64,000 bases of DNA from Macrostomum hystrix (lineage: Eukaryota > Platyhelminthes > Macrostomidae). Where the stretch lies: NCBI GenBank assembly GCA_950097015.1, contig CATNEN010000008.1, forward strand, positions 1,178,001 to 1,242,000, written 5' to 3'. The position numbers and the translations under genes were made by a program. The notes beneath the pieces are model-generated. The model worked only from the letters and a program-made list of their open reading frames with translations, ran no database searches and had not been told where the DNA came from. Shown here one piece after another: positions 1 to 11,712 of the stretch. How positions within the stretch are numbered: the first letter of the stretch is position 1; every line of letters begins with the position of its first letter.

Positions 1-600
1 ACGGCTGATTGATAGACTAATATATCTATGGGCTAATTGATAGACTAATATATCTATGGGCTGATTGATAGACTAATAGATCTACGGGCTGATTGATAGA
101 CTAATATATCTATGGGCTGATTGATAGACTAATATATCTATGGGCTGATTGATAGACTAATAGATCTACGGGCTGATTGATAGACTAATATATCTATGGG
201 CTGATTGATAGACTAATAGATCTACGGCTGATTGATAGACTAATAGATCTACGGCTAATTGATAGACTAATAGATCTACGGCTGATTGATAGACTAATAT
301 ATCTATGGGCTAATTGATAGACTAATATATCTATGGGCTGATTGATAGACTAATAGATCTACGGGCTGATTGATAGACTAATATATCTATGGGCTGATTG
401 ATAGACTAATATATCTATGGGCTGATTGATAGACTAATAGATCTACGGGCTGATTGATAGACTAATATATCTATGGGCTGATTGATAGACTAATATATCT
501 ATGGGCTGATTGATAGACTAATAGATCTACGGCTGATTGATAGACTAATAGATCTACGGCTGATTGATAGACTAATAGATCTATGTGGTGATTGATGGAC
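1..600. repeat. minisatellite, about 28-bp unit, truncated by window edge
   Basis: About 20 head-to-tail copies of a 27-29 bp unit built on GATTGATAGACTAATA followed by TATCTATGGGCT or GATCTACGGCT. Two unit variants alternate irregularly, and the last copies (570-640) are degenerate. The array is already running at base 1, so its true start lies outside the window. The core GATTGATAGACTA recurs in the intronic array at 28.14-28.44 kb. Confidence 0.95.
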
Positions 601-640
601 CAATAGATCTATGTGATGATTGATAGACCAATATATTTGT

Positions 641-1975
641 GTGGTTGTACATACATAAATGGATGATAGACGTGTGAGACCATAACGATATAAAGTAACG
701 GAATGTAGAAGTTTTGCCAAAATTTTCTCAAACCGTCAGACACGCAATGCGCACTCGTCTAGGCCACTGAATTTGATTGACATAGCAAGTCAAATAATCT
801 GTCACAGGCAGCGTGGACCTTTGCCAAAAATGAATGAATAATGCAAACATACCGACCATGTCAGCTATGGTTGCATATGAGCAGATGAGTCCTACTCATA
901 TTTATGGACTATGCATTTGATGCTAGACTTCTCCGATTCAATTTCGTATCAAAAAAACCAGCAAGATACGCTCGTATAGCGACAACGGCCGAGCTTTGCT
1001 TCTGGGATGTGGGACTTGGGGATTAAGCAAGACTAACTAGAGGACGGGCACAGTAAGAAGGAAAATAATTGGGGGTAGCTGGGCCAGGGGCTTTAATCAG
1101 ATTTCTGTCGGCTCTTCTGTATGACAATTGGATTTTAGAATCAGGGCTGACGATTCTTACTGCATATTCGGTAAGCAGTAAGTAATATATATGCATTCTA
1201 TCCTTATGAGACTATAAGGAATATTTTTGACTTATCTATCAAATGCTTGAGTCAATTTGAGACCAAGAAAGTTACATGATTCTCTGGATTCTTTTACTCT
1301 TAACCCTCCCCCAGTCCATGGACTGAACAGCTGTACGAAGGTCCATTCGAAAAGTCTCCGAGCAGCCGCCCCACCTCTAATTCCGTTTCCTCGCCATCTC
1401 AGCTGGTAAAAAAATTTTCTTCCCCCAACCGCTGTTGCAGCGGCCGAGTCACTCGAGACTCAAATAGTCTGTTACAAGACAGCAAGCCAGCTGGGCCAGG
1501 CCCTCTTAACGAGCAGACTGACTCGAAAAGTGGGGAAAGAATTTTTTCGCGGAGAATTTAGGGCTTAAGCGGGACAATTTCTGGAATAGACCTGACGAGG
1601 CCGAATAAGGAAACTGCCTCGAGGGAGAATGAAAATTTTTTATCACCGTTAATTTCTCTCGTATCAATCACAGCCTGGCTACCGGGCTCACAGGACGCTC
1701 TCAGACAAGATTACACTCGAGGGATTATGCTACTACTAGATTATACATGCACGAGTAGTGCTTGACAGTCTCGAATTTCGTGTCAATCTTCAATGCAGTT
1801 GCTTTGAAAAACTAGATTCCCATGTCCTTTAGACTTGTCTTCGAATCCAGTGTTGGGCGCCGACGTGGTGCAAATAAAAACCGATAGACTCTTTTCTTAA
1901 TCCCCGTACTGTTTTCCCTTTTTCTTCTTCTCGTCTTTGCTGGTCGCTCCACATTATCTATTTTTCTGACAAAGA
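641..1975. other. unannotated upstream DNA
   Basis: Single-copy-looking sequence without a convincing open reading frame, RNA gene or repeat. I see no splice-compatible coding segment on either strand. Confidence 0.6.
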
Positions 1976-1979
1976 GTAT

Positions 1980-2480
1980 TTTAATATTCTCCCCCTCTCT
2001 CCCCCTCTCTCCCCCCTCTCTCATTCTATCGCTCTCCCTCTCTCTCCCTATTTCCCCCCTCTCTCTCCCCTCTCTCCCCCTCTCTCATTCTATCGCTCTC
2101 CCTCTCTCTCCCTCTTTCCCCCTCTCTCTCCCCTCTCTCCCCCTCTCTCATTCTATCGCTCTCCCTCTCTCTCCCTCTTTCCCCCTCTCTCTCCCCTCTC
2201 TTCCCCCTCTCTCTCCTTCTATCGCTCTCCCTCTCTCTGTCTCTTCTCTCCCTCTCTCTGTCTCTTCTCTCCCTCTCTCTGTCTCTTCTCTCCCTCTCTC
2301 TGTCTCTTCTCTCCCTCTCTCTGTCTCTTCTCTCCCTCTCTCTGTCTCTTCTCTCCCTCTCTCTGTCTCTTCTCTCCCTCTCTCTGTCTCTTCTCTCCCT
2401 CTCTCTGTCTCTTCTCTCCCTCTCTCTGTCTCTTCTCTCCCTCTCTCTGTCTCTTCTCTCCCTCTCTCTGTCTCTTTGCG
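1980..2480. repeat. polypyrimidine (CT-rich) tract with a 21-bp subarray
   Basis: Almost pure C/T on the plus strand. The first half is irregular CTCTCTCCC runs with a recurring TCATTCTATCGCTCTCCC block. From about 2,220 to 2,475 it becomes a regular array of about twelve copies of a 21-bp unit containing CTCTCTGTCTCTTCTCTCC. Open frames across it on the minus strand (Arg/Glu/Asp repeats) are by-products of the repeat. Confidence 0.93.
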
Positions 2481-2575
2481 TCTGGGGTTGCCTTTGTTTC
2501 GAATCCGGATTTAAATTTTTTCGATACATATCGGAATCGATTCCAACATTATACTTTTTTAATTCAATGGGCAGT

Positions 2576-2725
2576 GTCCTCTCTCCTCTCTCCCGCTCTC
2601 TCTCTCCCTCTCTCCCTCTCTCTCCCTCTCCCTCTCTCTCCTTCTATCTCTCCCCCTCTCTCTCCCTCTCTCTCTCCTTTTATCTCTCTCCCTCTCTCTC
2701 TGTCTCTTCTCTCCCTCCCTCTGTC
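2576..2725. repeat. CT-rich low-complexity tract
   Basis: A second polypyrimidine run of CTCTCTCC blocks, separated from the previous tract by about 95 bp of ordinary sequence. It runs directly into a SINE fragment. Confidence 0.85.
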
Positions 2726-2732
2726 CTGTCCT

Positions 2733-2850
2733 GACTTTCTCATCGGCAAGCAGCTTGCACTGCAACAGTGCCTCGGAGTTGGCCCTTTATGGCCGTAAAT
2801 TACACGACAAGCCCCCAAGCCTTCTTTCAATGGGTACCTGTGGTGCGACT
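2733..2850 (-). mobile_element. SINE fragment (body only, minus orientation)
   Basis: It shares the blocks CTGACTTTCTCATCG, GTGCCTCGGAGTTGGCCCT, CGTAAATTACACGACA and AGCCCCCAAGCCTTCTTT with SINE copies elsewhere in this window (13.76-13.87 kb minus, 20.5-20.6 kb plus). The tRNA-like head is absent here, so this is a truncated copy. Confidence 0.7.
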
Positions 2851-3530
2851 GTGGAACACACTCGAAAGCAGCTCAGCCTTACCTTAAAAAATATACAATT
2901 TATTTATGCCCTACTTGCAGTAGCGACGACCGCAAATAAAGAGTAGTTTGGAAATGCTTTCTAAAATTTACACTACGAGTAAATTAATCGCTATAGAGAT
3001 CAAAAGCAAAAGAAGATTTGGAAAGAAAAAAATTTCAATTAGAAATTGACTTCGATTATTGAATACAGAAAGTGAAAATATTATGTCACAGCCCAACCAC
3101 GATGAAGTTTGAAAATGTTGAAAAAATGTCAACTAATATGCATGCAAATCAGCCAGCGGTGATGCAAGCTAATATCACTTTATGACTCTCTAACATACTT
3201 TACATTTGGCCGTGTGTTTTCTAAGGTCTCGTCCATATTGGCTGATTCAAGCACGCCAGTGTGAAAAGGGTATAAAATCCCATGTGGTCGTCGGCTTCTC
3301 GACGTGGTCTGTAAGGACATCAAAAAACCCAGTCGAAAAGACTGAATGAGATTAGTTGAGAAAGATAAATTTACATTTTTGAGCATACCATTTGGCTGAA
3401 GGTTTAATCTCTTGAGCAGTCTTAGCGCATTGAGCCAGGAGCAACATAAGAGGATTCTGAACTCTCTCTTACAATGGTCGATTCCGAATGAAAAACATCC
3501 CTGCTGATTCTTAACTTCTCTGATTCTCAC
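2851..3530. other. unannotated upstream DNA
   Basis: AT-rich sequence with no supported gene. The minus-strand 116-codon frame at 3,180-3,530 has no recognisable domain and no splice context, so I did not call it. Confidence 0.55.
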
Positions 3531-3535
3531 CTCTC

Positions 3536-4135
3536 GCTCTCCCGTCTACCTCCTGATTCTCACCCTCTCCTGATTCTCACCCTCTCCTGATTCTCACCCT
3601 CTCCTGATTCTCACCCTCTCCTGATTCTCACCCTCTCCGTTTTCTAACCCTCTCTAATTCTCACCCTCTCTGATTCTCACCCTCTCCTGATTCTAACCCT
3701 CTCCTAATTCTCACACTCTCCTGATTCTCACCCTATCCTGATTCTCACCCTCTTCTGATTCTCACCCTCTTCTGATTCTCACCCTCTTCTGATTCTCTCC
3801 CTCTCTGATTCTCACCCTCTTCTGATTCTCACCCTCTCCTGATTCTCACCCTATCCTGATTCTCACCCTCTTCTGATTCTCACCCTCTTCTGATTCTCAC
3901 CCTATCCTGATTCTCACCCTCTCTGATTCTCACCCTATCCTGATTCTCACCCTCTCCTGATTCTCACCCTCTCTGATTCTCACCCTCTCCTGATTCTCAC
4001 CCTCTCTGATTCTCACCCTCTCCTGATTCTCTCCCTCTCTGATTCTCACCCTCTTCTAATTCTCTCCCTCTCTGATTCTCACCCTCTCCTGATTCTCACC
4101 CTCTTCTGATTCTCACCCTCTACTGATTTTCACCC
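3536..4135. repeat. minisatellite, about 16-bp unit
   Basis: About 36 copies of CTGATTCTCACCCTCT with variants (TCTTCTGATTC, CCTATCC). Lengths of 15-17 bp per unit mean no frame is kept. Confidence 0.95.
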
Positions 4136-4590
4136 TATCTTGTTTTCAACATAAAGATGCGGGTTTTTGTCTCACATATCAAAGTCCCATAGGCCCTGAC
4201 ACTGAAGATCGAATACAAGCGAATACGATATGATTTTCTTGTGAGGAGAATTATGTCACTAAAAGCCCAACCTCTGAGCACACAATTCGTGAGCACGTAT
4301 CCCAAATGCATGACAATTATGCCGATCCGGCCGATAATGAGCCCGTAATGTCGTAGCCAGCTGCTCATAATCGAGATAATAAATCATCCTGTCCATTTTT
4401 GCTTCACCCCGAAACTGCATAGGGCGAGTTTAGGCTGGACTGGAAGCAATAAAAACCTTATGCACTTTTGCGGCAAGTCCGACTGAACTCATTCTAAGCT
4501 GAATCATCATACTCTTACATACAGGCCCCACTAAAGCTATGTAATTTATACATTTGTTTTTTACATAAAAACTAGGTGCTGCCTACTCTA
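4136..4590. other. unannotated spacer
   Basis: Ordinary sequence between two arrays. I see no gene, RNA or mobile element. Confidence 0.5.
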
Positions 4591-4915
4591 AGAGGGTGTC
4601 CACTACCAGTTACGCGATATAGGCCCAGGAGGGTGTCCACTATCTACCTCCAAATGGTCAAGTAGGGTGTCCACTATCTACCTCCAAATGGTCAAGTAGG
4701 GTGTCCACTATCTACCTCCAATTGGTCAAGTAGGGTGTCCACTATCTACCTCCAATTGGTCAAGTAGGGTGTCCACTATCTACCTCCAAATGGTAAAGTA
4801 GGGTGTCCACTATCTATCCCCAAATGGTCAAGTAAGGTGTCCACTATCTACCTCCAATTGGTCAAGTAGGGTGTCCACTATCTACCTCCAATTGGTCAAG
4901 TAGGGTGTCCAATAA
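4591..4915. repeat. minisatellite, 34-bp unit
   Basis: Eight to nine copies of a 34-bp unit containing AGGGTGTCCACTATCTACCT followed by CCAAATGGTCAAGT or CCAATTGGTCAAGT. Copies are nearly identical, with an A/T toggle in AAATGG versus AATTGG. Confidence 0.95.
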
Positions 4916-5580
4916 GCATTGAATTTCGACATTCAAATCATTTTTGTTATTTTTTGGTTTATTTTCTGTCACCAGACCCCACCTGTGGATCAATCAAGCC
5001 TGTCAAGCAATATTAATAACTAATGCGCTTCGCAACCAAAAGAAGGAGACACTCTGATTCTCCTTCTCATGAGAGTCGAAAGCCTCATTAGCAATGCCCA
5101 ACACATTTTCCGCACCCTCTTTGGCAACTAATTTATTTAATTGGTTCTAGGAAATCTCCTGGGACATGTCACCGCTTCTAGGGGGAGGGATAAATATTTA
5201 AGTCGGCGCGTAAAATTTCTTGTCCAGTTGGGAATCAAACTGACGGGAAATCTTTTTCGTTCGATTTTAATTTTAATTGATTTCCTGCCCCCGTTGTGGG
5301 GATGAGATTAGAAAATCGATTTTTGTTTTATGTTATTGAGTTCTCTGTCTCTTCAGCTTGACAGCTTGGAAGTTACTCGGATCCTTCTTATTCTGAGTCT
5401 GTCTTGTCTGCTTTTTTTATGTTATTGAGTTTTTTGCGCTCTGTTGAAGTCCACTCGAGATTCGACTGGGACCGATAGTAAGGCATTTTGAAATAAATAG
5501 CTGTGCCTCAGTTTCACGACATTTGTTTTCATGAATGTAAATGTTGTATATTGTGCGATAAGATTGATCACTTTTATTAT
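4916..5580. other. unannotated spacer
   Basis: AT-rich DNA without a supported coding segment. No recognisable element. Confidence 0.5.
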
Positions 5581-5587
5581 GTGGGAG

Positions 5588-6440
5588 CAAAGTAGGGTAG
5601 AATTGAATAAAGTGCGATAGAGTTGGATAAAGTGGGATAGAGTTGGATAAAGTGGGATAGAATAGGATAAAGTGGGATAGAACAGGATAAAGTAGAGTAG
5701 AGTTGGATAAAGTGGGATTGAGTTGGATAAAGTGGGATTGAGTTGGATAAAGTAGGATAGAGTTGGATAAAGTGGGGGTAGAGTTGGAGAAAGTGGGGTA
5801 GAGTTGGATAAAGTAGGATAGACTTAGATAAAGTAGGATTAAGTTGGATAAAGTAGAGTAGAGTTGGATAAAGTGGGATTGAGTTGGATAAAGTAGGATA
5901 GAGTCGGGTAAAGTAGGATAGACTTGGATAAAGTAGGATAGAGTCGGGTAAAGTAGGATAGAATAGGATAAAGTGGGATAGAGCAGGATAAAGTAGAGTA
6001 GAGTTGGATAAAGTGGGATTGAGTTGGATAAAGTAGGATAGACTTAGATAAAGTGGGATTAAGTTGGATAAAGTAGAGTAGAGTTGGATAAAGTGGGATT
6101 GAGTTGGATAAAGTAGGATTGAGTTGGATAAAGTGGGATTGAGTTGGATAAAGTGGGGGTAGAGTTGGAGAAAGTGGGATTGAGTTGGATAAAGTGGGAT
6201 AGAACAGGATAAAGTAGGATAGAATAGGATAAAGTGGGATAGAACCGGAAAAAGTAGGATAGAATAGGATAAAGTGGGATAGAACAGGATAAAGTAGGAT
6301 AGAATAGGATAAAGTGGGATAGAACCGGATAAAGTAGGATAGAATAGGATAAAGTGGGATAGAACAGGATAAAGTAGGATAGAATAGGATAGAGTGGGAT
6401 AGAACAGGATAAAGTAGGATAGAATAGGATAGAATGAAAA
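5588..6440. repeat. minisatellite, 20-bp unit
   Basis: About 42 copies of the 20-bp unit AGTTGGATAAAGTGGGATAG. The 3' half shifts to a subtype with AGAATAGGATAAAGT and AGAACAGGATAAAGT alternating. The 204-codon minus-strand frame here (Tyr/Pro/Ser/Leu) follows from the repeat. Confidence 0.95.
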
Positions 6441-6449
6441 ATTTGGGAT

Positions 6450-7295
6450 GCATTATGATGGGGATTTATACTGACGGAGCCAATCAGTTCATTGTTGCTG
6501 GAACACTATCGATTCTTTTAGTCTCGAGTAGGGAAGGGATTTCGGGGATTTCGGCCGCGGATCGCCACGCCGGAAGCTGCCAATTCTGATTTATGACGGC
6601 ATTTCTCAGGCCGACGGGTCGTCAAGCCCTCCTCCTTCTCTGATCTGCGACCGAGTCGTAACTGGGAATTTACTCGCTAATATTAGGATCAGGCATTGGG
6701 GAAAAGGACCAAGAAACTGATCGATACACTACCAATGCGATGGGGGATTCGCGCCAGAAAAAAAGTCAACGGAGAGGAAAATTTTCCCTTCTCCCCACCA
6801 CCAACCCCCCAGCCAACAGAAGAATATCAGGCGGCCTTGCTTGATGTGAGAGGGCCGAGCTGCTCAGTCGAGCTTGAAGAATCTGCAACCAACCAACTCA
6901 CTCGCACTGTCTACCCCCTTTATCCCCGATCCCCAATTTCCCTGGCTCCCTTCGTATAATGTCTCGCCAGACAACGAATGAAACTCTGGCCTCCAAAATC
7001 GAGGTGAAATCTTTCCGGATGTAGGTCGCGGACTCGCGGACATGAGTCAATCGATTTCTTGGGAGATCTGACCAGCATTTGGGATTCTAGTAGTTGAAAT
7101 AAATAATTTCTTGCTCATATTTGAATTTAACACATGGTAAGTATAAAATATATCATTAATTTTTTTGCTTCCTTTCTTCATTAAGTACTTTTAGTAGTGC
7201 CTTTTGAATGAAATATTAAATCAGTGCCGTTTGATTGCCGTTAATGACGGAAGATAAAACTTAGTTGTTTGACTTTTAAATAAGAATATCAAGCC
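6450..7295. other. unannotated spacer
   Basis: Mixed-composition DNA. The short plus-strand frame at 6,696-6,959 resembles no family and has no splice partners that I could link. Confidence 0.5.
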
Positions 7296-7299
7296 GGAA

Positions 7300-7785
7300 G
7301 AGAGGAGACAAGGGTGAGATGAGACAGGGGTGAGATGAGACAGGCTAGAGATGACACACTGGAGAGATGAGACAGGGAGAGATGAGACAGGGGAGAGATG
7401 AGACAGGGAGAGATGAGACGGGGGAGAGATGAGACGGGGGAGAGATGAGACAGGGAGAGATGAGACAGGGAGAGATGAGACAGGGAGAGATGAGACAGGG
7501 AGAGATGAGACAGGGAGAGATGAGACAGGGGAGAGATGAGACAGGGAGAGATGAGACAGGGAGAGATGAGACAGGGGAGAGATGAGACTGGGAAGAGATG
7601 AGACAAGGAGAGATGAGACAGGGGAGAGATGAGACAGGGGAGAGATGAGACAGGGGAGAGATGAGACTGGGAAGAGATGAGACAGGGGAGAGATGAGACA
7701 GGGGAGAGATGAGACTGGGAAGAGATGAGACAGGGGAGAGATGAGACAGGGGAGAGATGAGACAGGGGAGAGATGAGACAGGGAG
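7300..7785. repeat. minisatellite, 15-17-bp GGGAGAGATGAGACA unit
   Basis: About 30 copies of GGGAGAGATGAGACA with or without one or two extra G residues. The unit is the reverse complement of TGTCTCATCTCTCCC, which also occurs several times inside the hAT-like MITE at 15.93-16.21 kb. This suggests the array was seeded by such an element. Confidence 0.95.
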
Positions 7786-7789
7786 TCGA

Positions 7790-8310
7790 GAGCAGGCCCT
7801 TTTTAAGGGCAAGTTGTTGGATTCTGCAGTTTAGCGGGCCGGAAGTGTGCCTAGCACTGATCTAAGAGAACAGACTGGCTGACAATTTCGGCACCTCTAT
7901 CTGGTTTGTTTCGAGCGTTGAAATTTGGACATTGGAGACAGACTGTGGGTGGGGATGTTGCATAATTCATAGGGTGAAGCAGCTGTAGAGAGTTCTGTTT
8001 TTTTGCTTTGCAGACGCAATTTTAGAGTCCCGGGCGAGCTGTAATTGCAGCTTTTATGAAGCAGAAGCTGAACAAGCAGCCTTTTATGCATTCTGCACTC
8101 CTAGCGACATGGGGATAAAAAACTGAAGGGAGACTGTCGATTGGGGCAGTCCCAAAAGACTATTATTGAAAATTAATAAGCCCGACTTTCCCTTCTCCCA
8201 TCTAATACAAATATTGGATTAAGGCTGCGAGGAATCAAGCCGATCTCTGCGACTGACATCTAGCTGCAACTGCCGCTGAATGATGAAACTGACAGAAGAG
8301 CAGAGAGAGG
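7790..8310. other. unannotated spacer
   Basis: Single-copy-looking sequence with no supported gene between two arrays. Confidence 0.5.
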
Positions 8311-8317
8311 ACGACAG

Positions 8318-9665
8318 ACACCCACAACTGACAGACACCCACAACTGACAGACACAGAACTGACAGATGCCCAGAGCTGACAGACACCCACAACTGACAT
8401 ACTCCCACAACTGACAGACACAGAACTGACAGATGCCCAGAGCTGACAGACACCCACAACTGACAGACACCCACAACTGACAGACACCCACAACTGACAG
8501 ACACCCACAACTGACATTCTCCCAGAACTGACAGACACCCACAACTGACAGACACCCACAACTGACAGACACCCACAACTGACAGACACCCACAACTGAC
8601 ATACTCCCAGAACTGACAGACACCCACAACTGACAGACACACACAACTGACAGACACCCACAACTGACAGACACCCACAACTGACAGACACAGAACTGAC
8701 AGATGCCCAGAGCTGACAGACACCCACAACTGACATACTCCCACAACTGACAGACACCCACAACTGACAGACACCCACAACTGACAGACACCCACAACTG
8801 ACATACTCCCAGAACTGACAGACACCCACAACTGACAGACACCCACAACTGACATACACCTAAAACTGACAGACACCCACAACTGACAGACACAGAACTG
8901 ACAGATGCCCAGAACTGACAGACACCCACAACTGACATACACCTACAACTGACAGACACACACAAGTGACAGACACCCAAAACTGACAGACACAGAACTG
9001 ACAGATGCCCAGAACTGACAGACACCCACAACTGACATACACCTAAAACTGACAGACACACACAAGTGACAGACACCCAAAACTGACAGACACAGAACTG
9101 ACAGATGCCCAGAGCTGACAGACACCCAAAACTGACAGACACACACAACTGACAGACACAGAACTGACAGATGCCCAGAGCTGACAGACACCCACAACTG
9201 AAACACACACACAACTGACAGACACAGAACTGACAGATGCCCAGAACTGACAGACACCCACAACTGACACACACACACAACTGACAGACACAAAACTGAC
9301 AGATGCCCAGAGCTGACAGACACCCAAAACTGACAGACACACACAACTGACAGACACAGAACTGACAGATGCCCAGAGCTGACAGACACCCACAACTGAC
9401 AGACACACACAACTGACAGACACAGAACTGACAGATGCCCAGAACTGACAGACACCCACAACTGACATACACCTAAAACTGACAGACACACACAACTGAC
9501 AGACACAGAACTGACAGATGCCCAGAGCTGACAGACACCCAAAACTGACAGACACACACAACTGACAGACACAGAACTGACAGATGCCCAGAGCTGACAG
9601 ACACCCACAACTGACAGACGACCTGAACTGACTGACAGACACAGTTGACAGTCACCCAGAACTGA
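8318..9665. repeat. minisatellite, 17-bp ACAACTGACAGACACCC unit
   Basis: About 80 copies of a 17-bp monomer, ACAACTGACAGACACCC, plus variants ACAGAACTGACAGATGCCC and ATACTCCCACAACTG. Variants are grouped into higher-order blocks: the trio 'CAGAACTG / AGATGCCC / AGAGCTGAC' recurs about every 100 bp. Because 17 is not a multiple of three, all minus-strand frames read the same Cys/Val/Ser/Leu cycle, producing a false 417-codon frame at 8,219-9,472. Confidence 0.96.
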
Positions 9666-9669
9666 CAGT

Positions 9670-10520
9670 TAGACCTCTCGCTGGGTCCAATCGGGATCTT
9701 GATAGAGAGGGCACCACTTGTATCGGCTCTCTCTTTAGCCGATCTTTCGGTGCTTTATTTTTACTTTTGCGCTTTTCTTTTCTTTCGACGTCTCCAAAAT
9801 TAGTTGCAGCCGATCACAAAGACAGGAAACTTTCATACTTGAATACTTCACACACAAGCATATACTTCACAGCCTCAGCACAGCAGCTGGATGGCTTAGC
9901 TTTCTTTCTAAGTGATTTTAGGGGGCCCTGGGACATCAGCAGAGCATTGTTTGCTACACTGCGGCTCAAGCTGAATGCCTTGGAGCTGGGCCAAATAGGA
10001 ACGCGCATGTCTGCGGAGTGAGATTGGCTGTGCGGAGACAGAGAGCGTGGCCGACATGCGAGAGATGGGATCAGCTGAGCATGGATTAGGAGGCCTGGGT
10101 AGAGCGACAGGGAGTGGGGAGAGTGACTTGGGATTTCCCCATGCTCTCTCATGCTGTCTAACACCAGTCAAGCTCTCTAGCGCACAATTTGAGCAGTACA
10201 TTTTCGTGCGGCTTCGGATCCGCCAACTCTCTTCCTCTCCCTCCATCTGTACCCTCCATCCTCTAGTTTCTCGCGCGTCTCACACTTCTCAACCCCTGTC
10301 TCCTTTCAGGCAACACTGAGGTGGCTGAGATGGGTGTTTTGAGATGGTGTTGCTCAACACCTCCCACCTCCCCCAAGCAAATAAAATTTGCCCCTAACCT
10401 CTCGTCTCCACCGCATCCTGCCTGACTCCCATAGTGGGACACGGGACTATTTGCCTCACTGTTTTCAATTGGGCGAAAAATTCGAACATCGAAAACTTGG
10501 AATAAAAGCTTTCGCTAGGT
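9670..10520. other. region upstream of first candidate ankyrin exon
   Basis: Non-repetitive sequence immediately 5' of the polyglutamine first exon. A promoter and 5' UTR would be expected here if that exon is used. I see no clear TATA box or other element that I can defend. Confidence 0.35.
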
Positions 10521-10527
10521 GTTTACT

Positions 10528-10559
10528 ATGGATGCGTCTGATGGCGTAAGAGGCCATCA

Positions 10560-10628
<69 letters not shown>

Positions 10629-10629
10629 G
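10528..10629 (+). CDS. ankyrin, candidate alternative first exon (polyglutamine)
   Basis: The ATG at 10,528 opens 34 codons that end exactly at a GTGAGA donor (10,630) in phase 0, the phase needed to join the first ANK exon at 12,777. The peptide begins MDASDGVRGH, continues with 22 consecutive glutamines (one CAG, one CAA, then 20 CAG, 19 of them in the pure run) and ends Lys-Gln. The start is the first in-frame ATG. A charged or low-complexity N-terminus ahead of the repeats is normal for ankyrins. It competes with a second phase-0 first exon at 11,689. No cDNA evidence is available, so use of either is inference from phase and donor quality. The pure CAG run is likely to vary in length between individuals. 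Confidence 0.6.
10564..10623 (+). repeat. CAG trinucleotide run
   Basis: Twenty uninterrupted CAG triplets after a single CAA, inside the candidate polyglutamine exon. It ends at AAG CAG followed by the splice donor. Confidence 0.97.
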
Positions 10630-10639
10630 GTGAGAAATA

Positions 10640-11680
10640 TAGCACAGTTAGTTTGGCGAAATCCTACGTTTTCCTTTCATTTTTCCTCCGAGGACTGATT
10701 AATTGGATGACTGTAAAAGGTTCGACCAAGTTGGGATAAATTCCCTTTTTTATTTCCCCACACATTCTGGCACAGGACGAAGCTCGGTTTGGGCAAAACG
10801 CAGCTTAGATTATAGCATTCCCTCTATAGCCTGCGCTCTCTCGCGCTTTGATTCCTAGGAAGACGGTAAGAGAGAAGTCCTGCATCCATTAGGTCCAACC
10901 CGGGCTGGTCAGCAACCGCAGCCCATCCCACGTCCACCCACTCCTGTTTCTTCGACTACGGTTCGGGCATATTCTTTTCTTTGGAAGACCCCAGCATTAT
11001 AACAAGCAGAGATCCACATTGCGAAGAAGGAGAAACGAAACTTGCTTTGAGGTGTGCAAGAAAGTCTTCCAAGAAAAAGGACAAATATATCGCCGTTAGG
11101 TTCGCTCTGATAAGACGCACGTAAATATCCCAAAAAACTAGCTTTTGCCCTCTTCCTCGGGCAAACCCGACCAATTTTAAACCTGCCCCAAAACACATTC
11201 CCACACCCCCAATTCCGACCCCAACCCCATTTCCTAGCTTTTCAAAGTTCTAAAATCTGAAAGTTTTGGAGGTGCTGCCGTTTTTTAAACGCCACCGACA
11301 GCCACCGTCTTCGAGCCATCCCGGGCTGCTCTGCCAACAGTGGAGCGGGAGCAGACTAGAGGCACTTCAATCGAGAAATCCCGAAGGAGAAGATTTCTTT
11401 TTTAATCCCTATTTTTCATTTCTGACCAGTGCCCATTGTTCCGTGCTTTCTTTCTGCTTTCAGGAGAAGTGATTTTCTTTCGTCACGAGGCAGAGAAGCT
11501 TAGAACTTAGGGCTAAGCTTTTGTCTACAGTTTTCGTCCTTCTCCGCCCACCTTCTTTGCCCATCGTCTTTTAAAAGCAGCTTTGCTTTTCTCCTATTTG
11601 CGGCAATTTTCGAGTTGACTAGATTCTGGAGAAACCATAGCTTAGTCTAGATAATTGGCGTCAAGCTTTTTTCTGCAACA
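10640..11680. other. intron or alternative promoter region
   Basis: Sequence between the two candidate first exons. It has no repeat array and no supported coding segment. It would contain the promoter of the 11,689 exon if that exon is an independent start. Confidence 0.4.
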
Positions 11681-11688
11681 ATTAGAGC

Positions 11689-11712
11689 ATGGGAAATACA
11701 GTGGCCCAACAG
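11689..11712 (+). CDS. ankyrin, candidate alternative first exon (short)
   Basis: An ATG followed by seven codons (MGNTVAQQ) runs into a strong GTGAGT donor at 11,713, in phase 0. Joined to 12,777 it gives MGNTVAQQ then ADPSQNFLRVARAGN, closely resembling the usual ankyrin layout in which a short N-terminal tail precedes a first repeat starting with a 'D-x-S-x-x-FLRAARAGN' type motif. A glycine at position 2 could permit N-myristoylation, but position 6 is Ala rather than Ser/Thr, so I do not assert it. Eight codons are too few for certainty; the good donor and matching phase are the main support. Confidence 0.55.

Noticed and set aside
2026-2529. 167-codon Arg/Asp/Glu repeat protein on the minus strand
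   Set aside because: Antisense of a polypyrimidine tract with a 21-bp period; no domain or splice context.
5839-6453. 204-codon Tyr/Pro/Ser minus-strand frame
   Set aside because: Reading of a 20-bp minisatellite; composition is fully explained by the unit.
8219-9642. Several Cys/Val/Ser-rich minus-strand frames up to 417 codons
   Set aside because: They arise from a 17-bp repeat read in all three frames, giving the same peptide cycle. No flanking exons or unique sequence.
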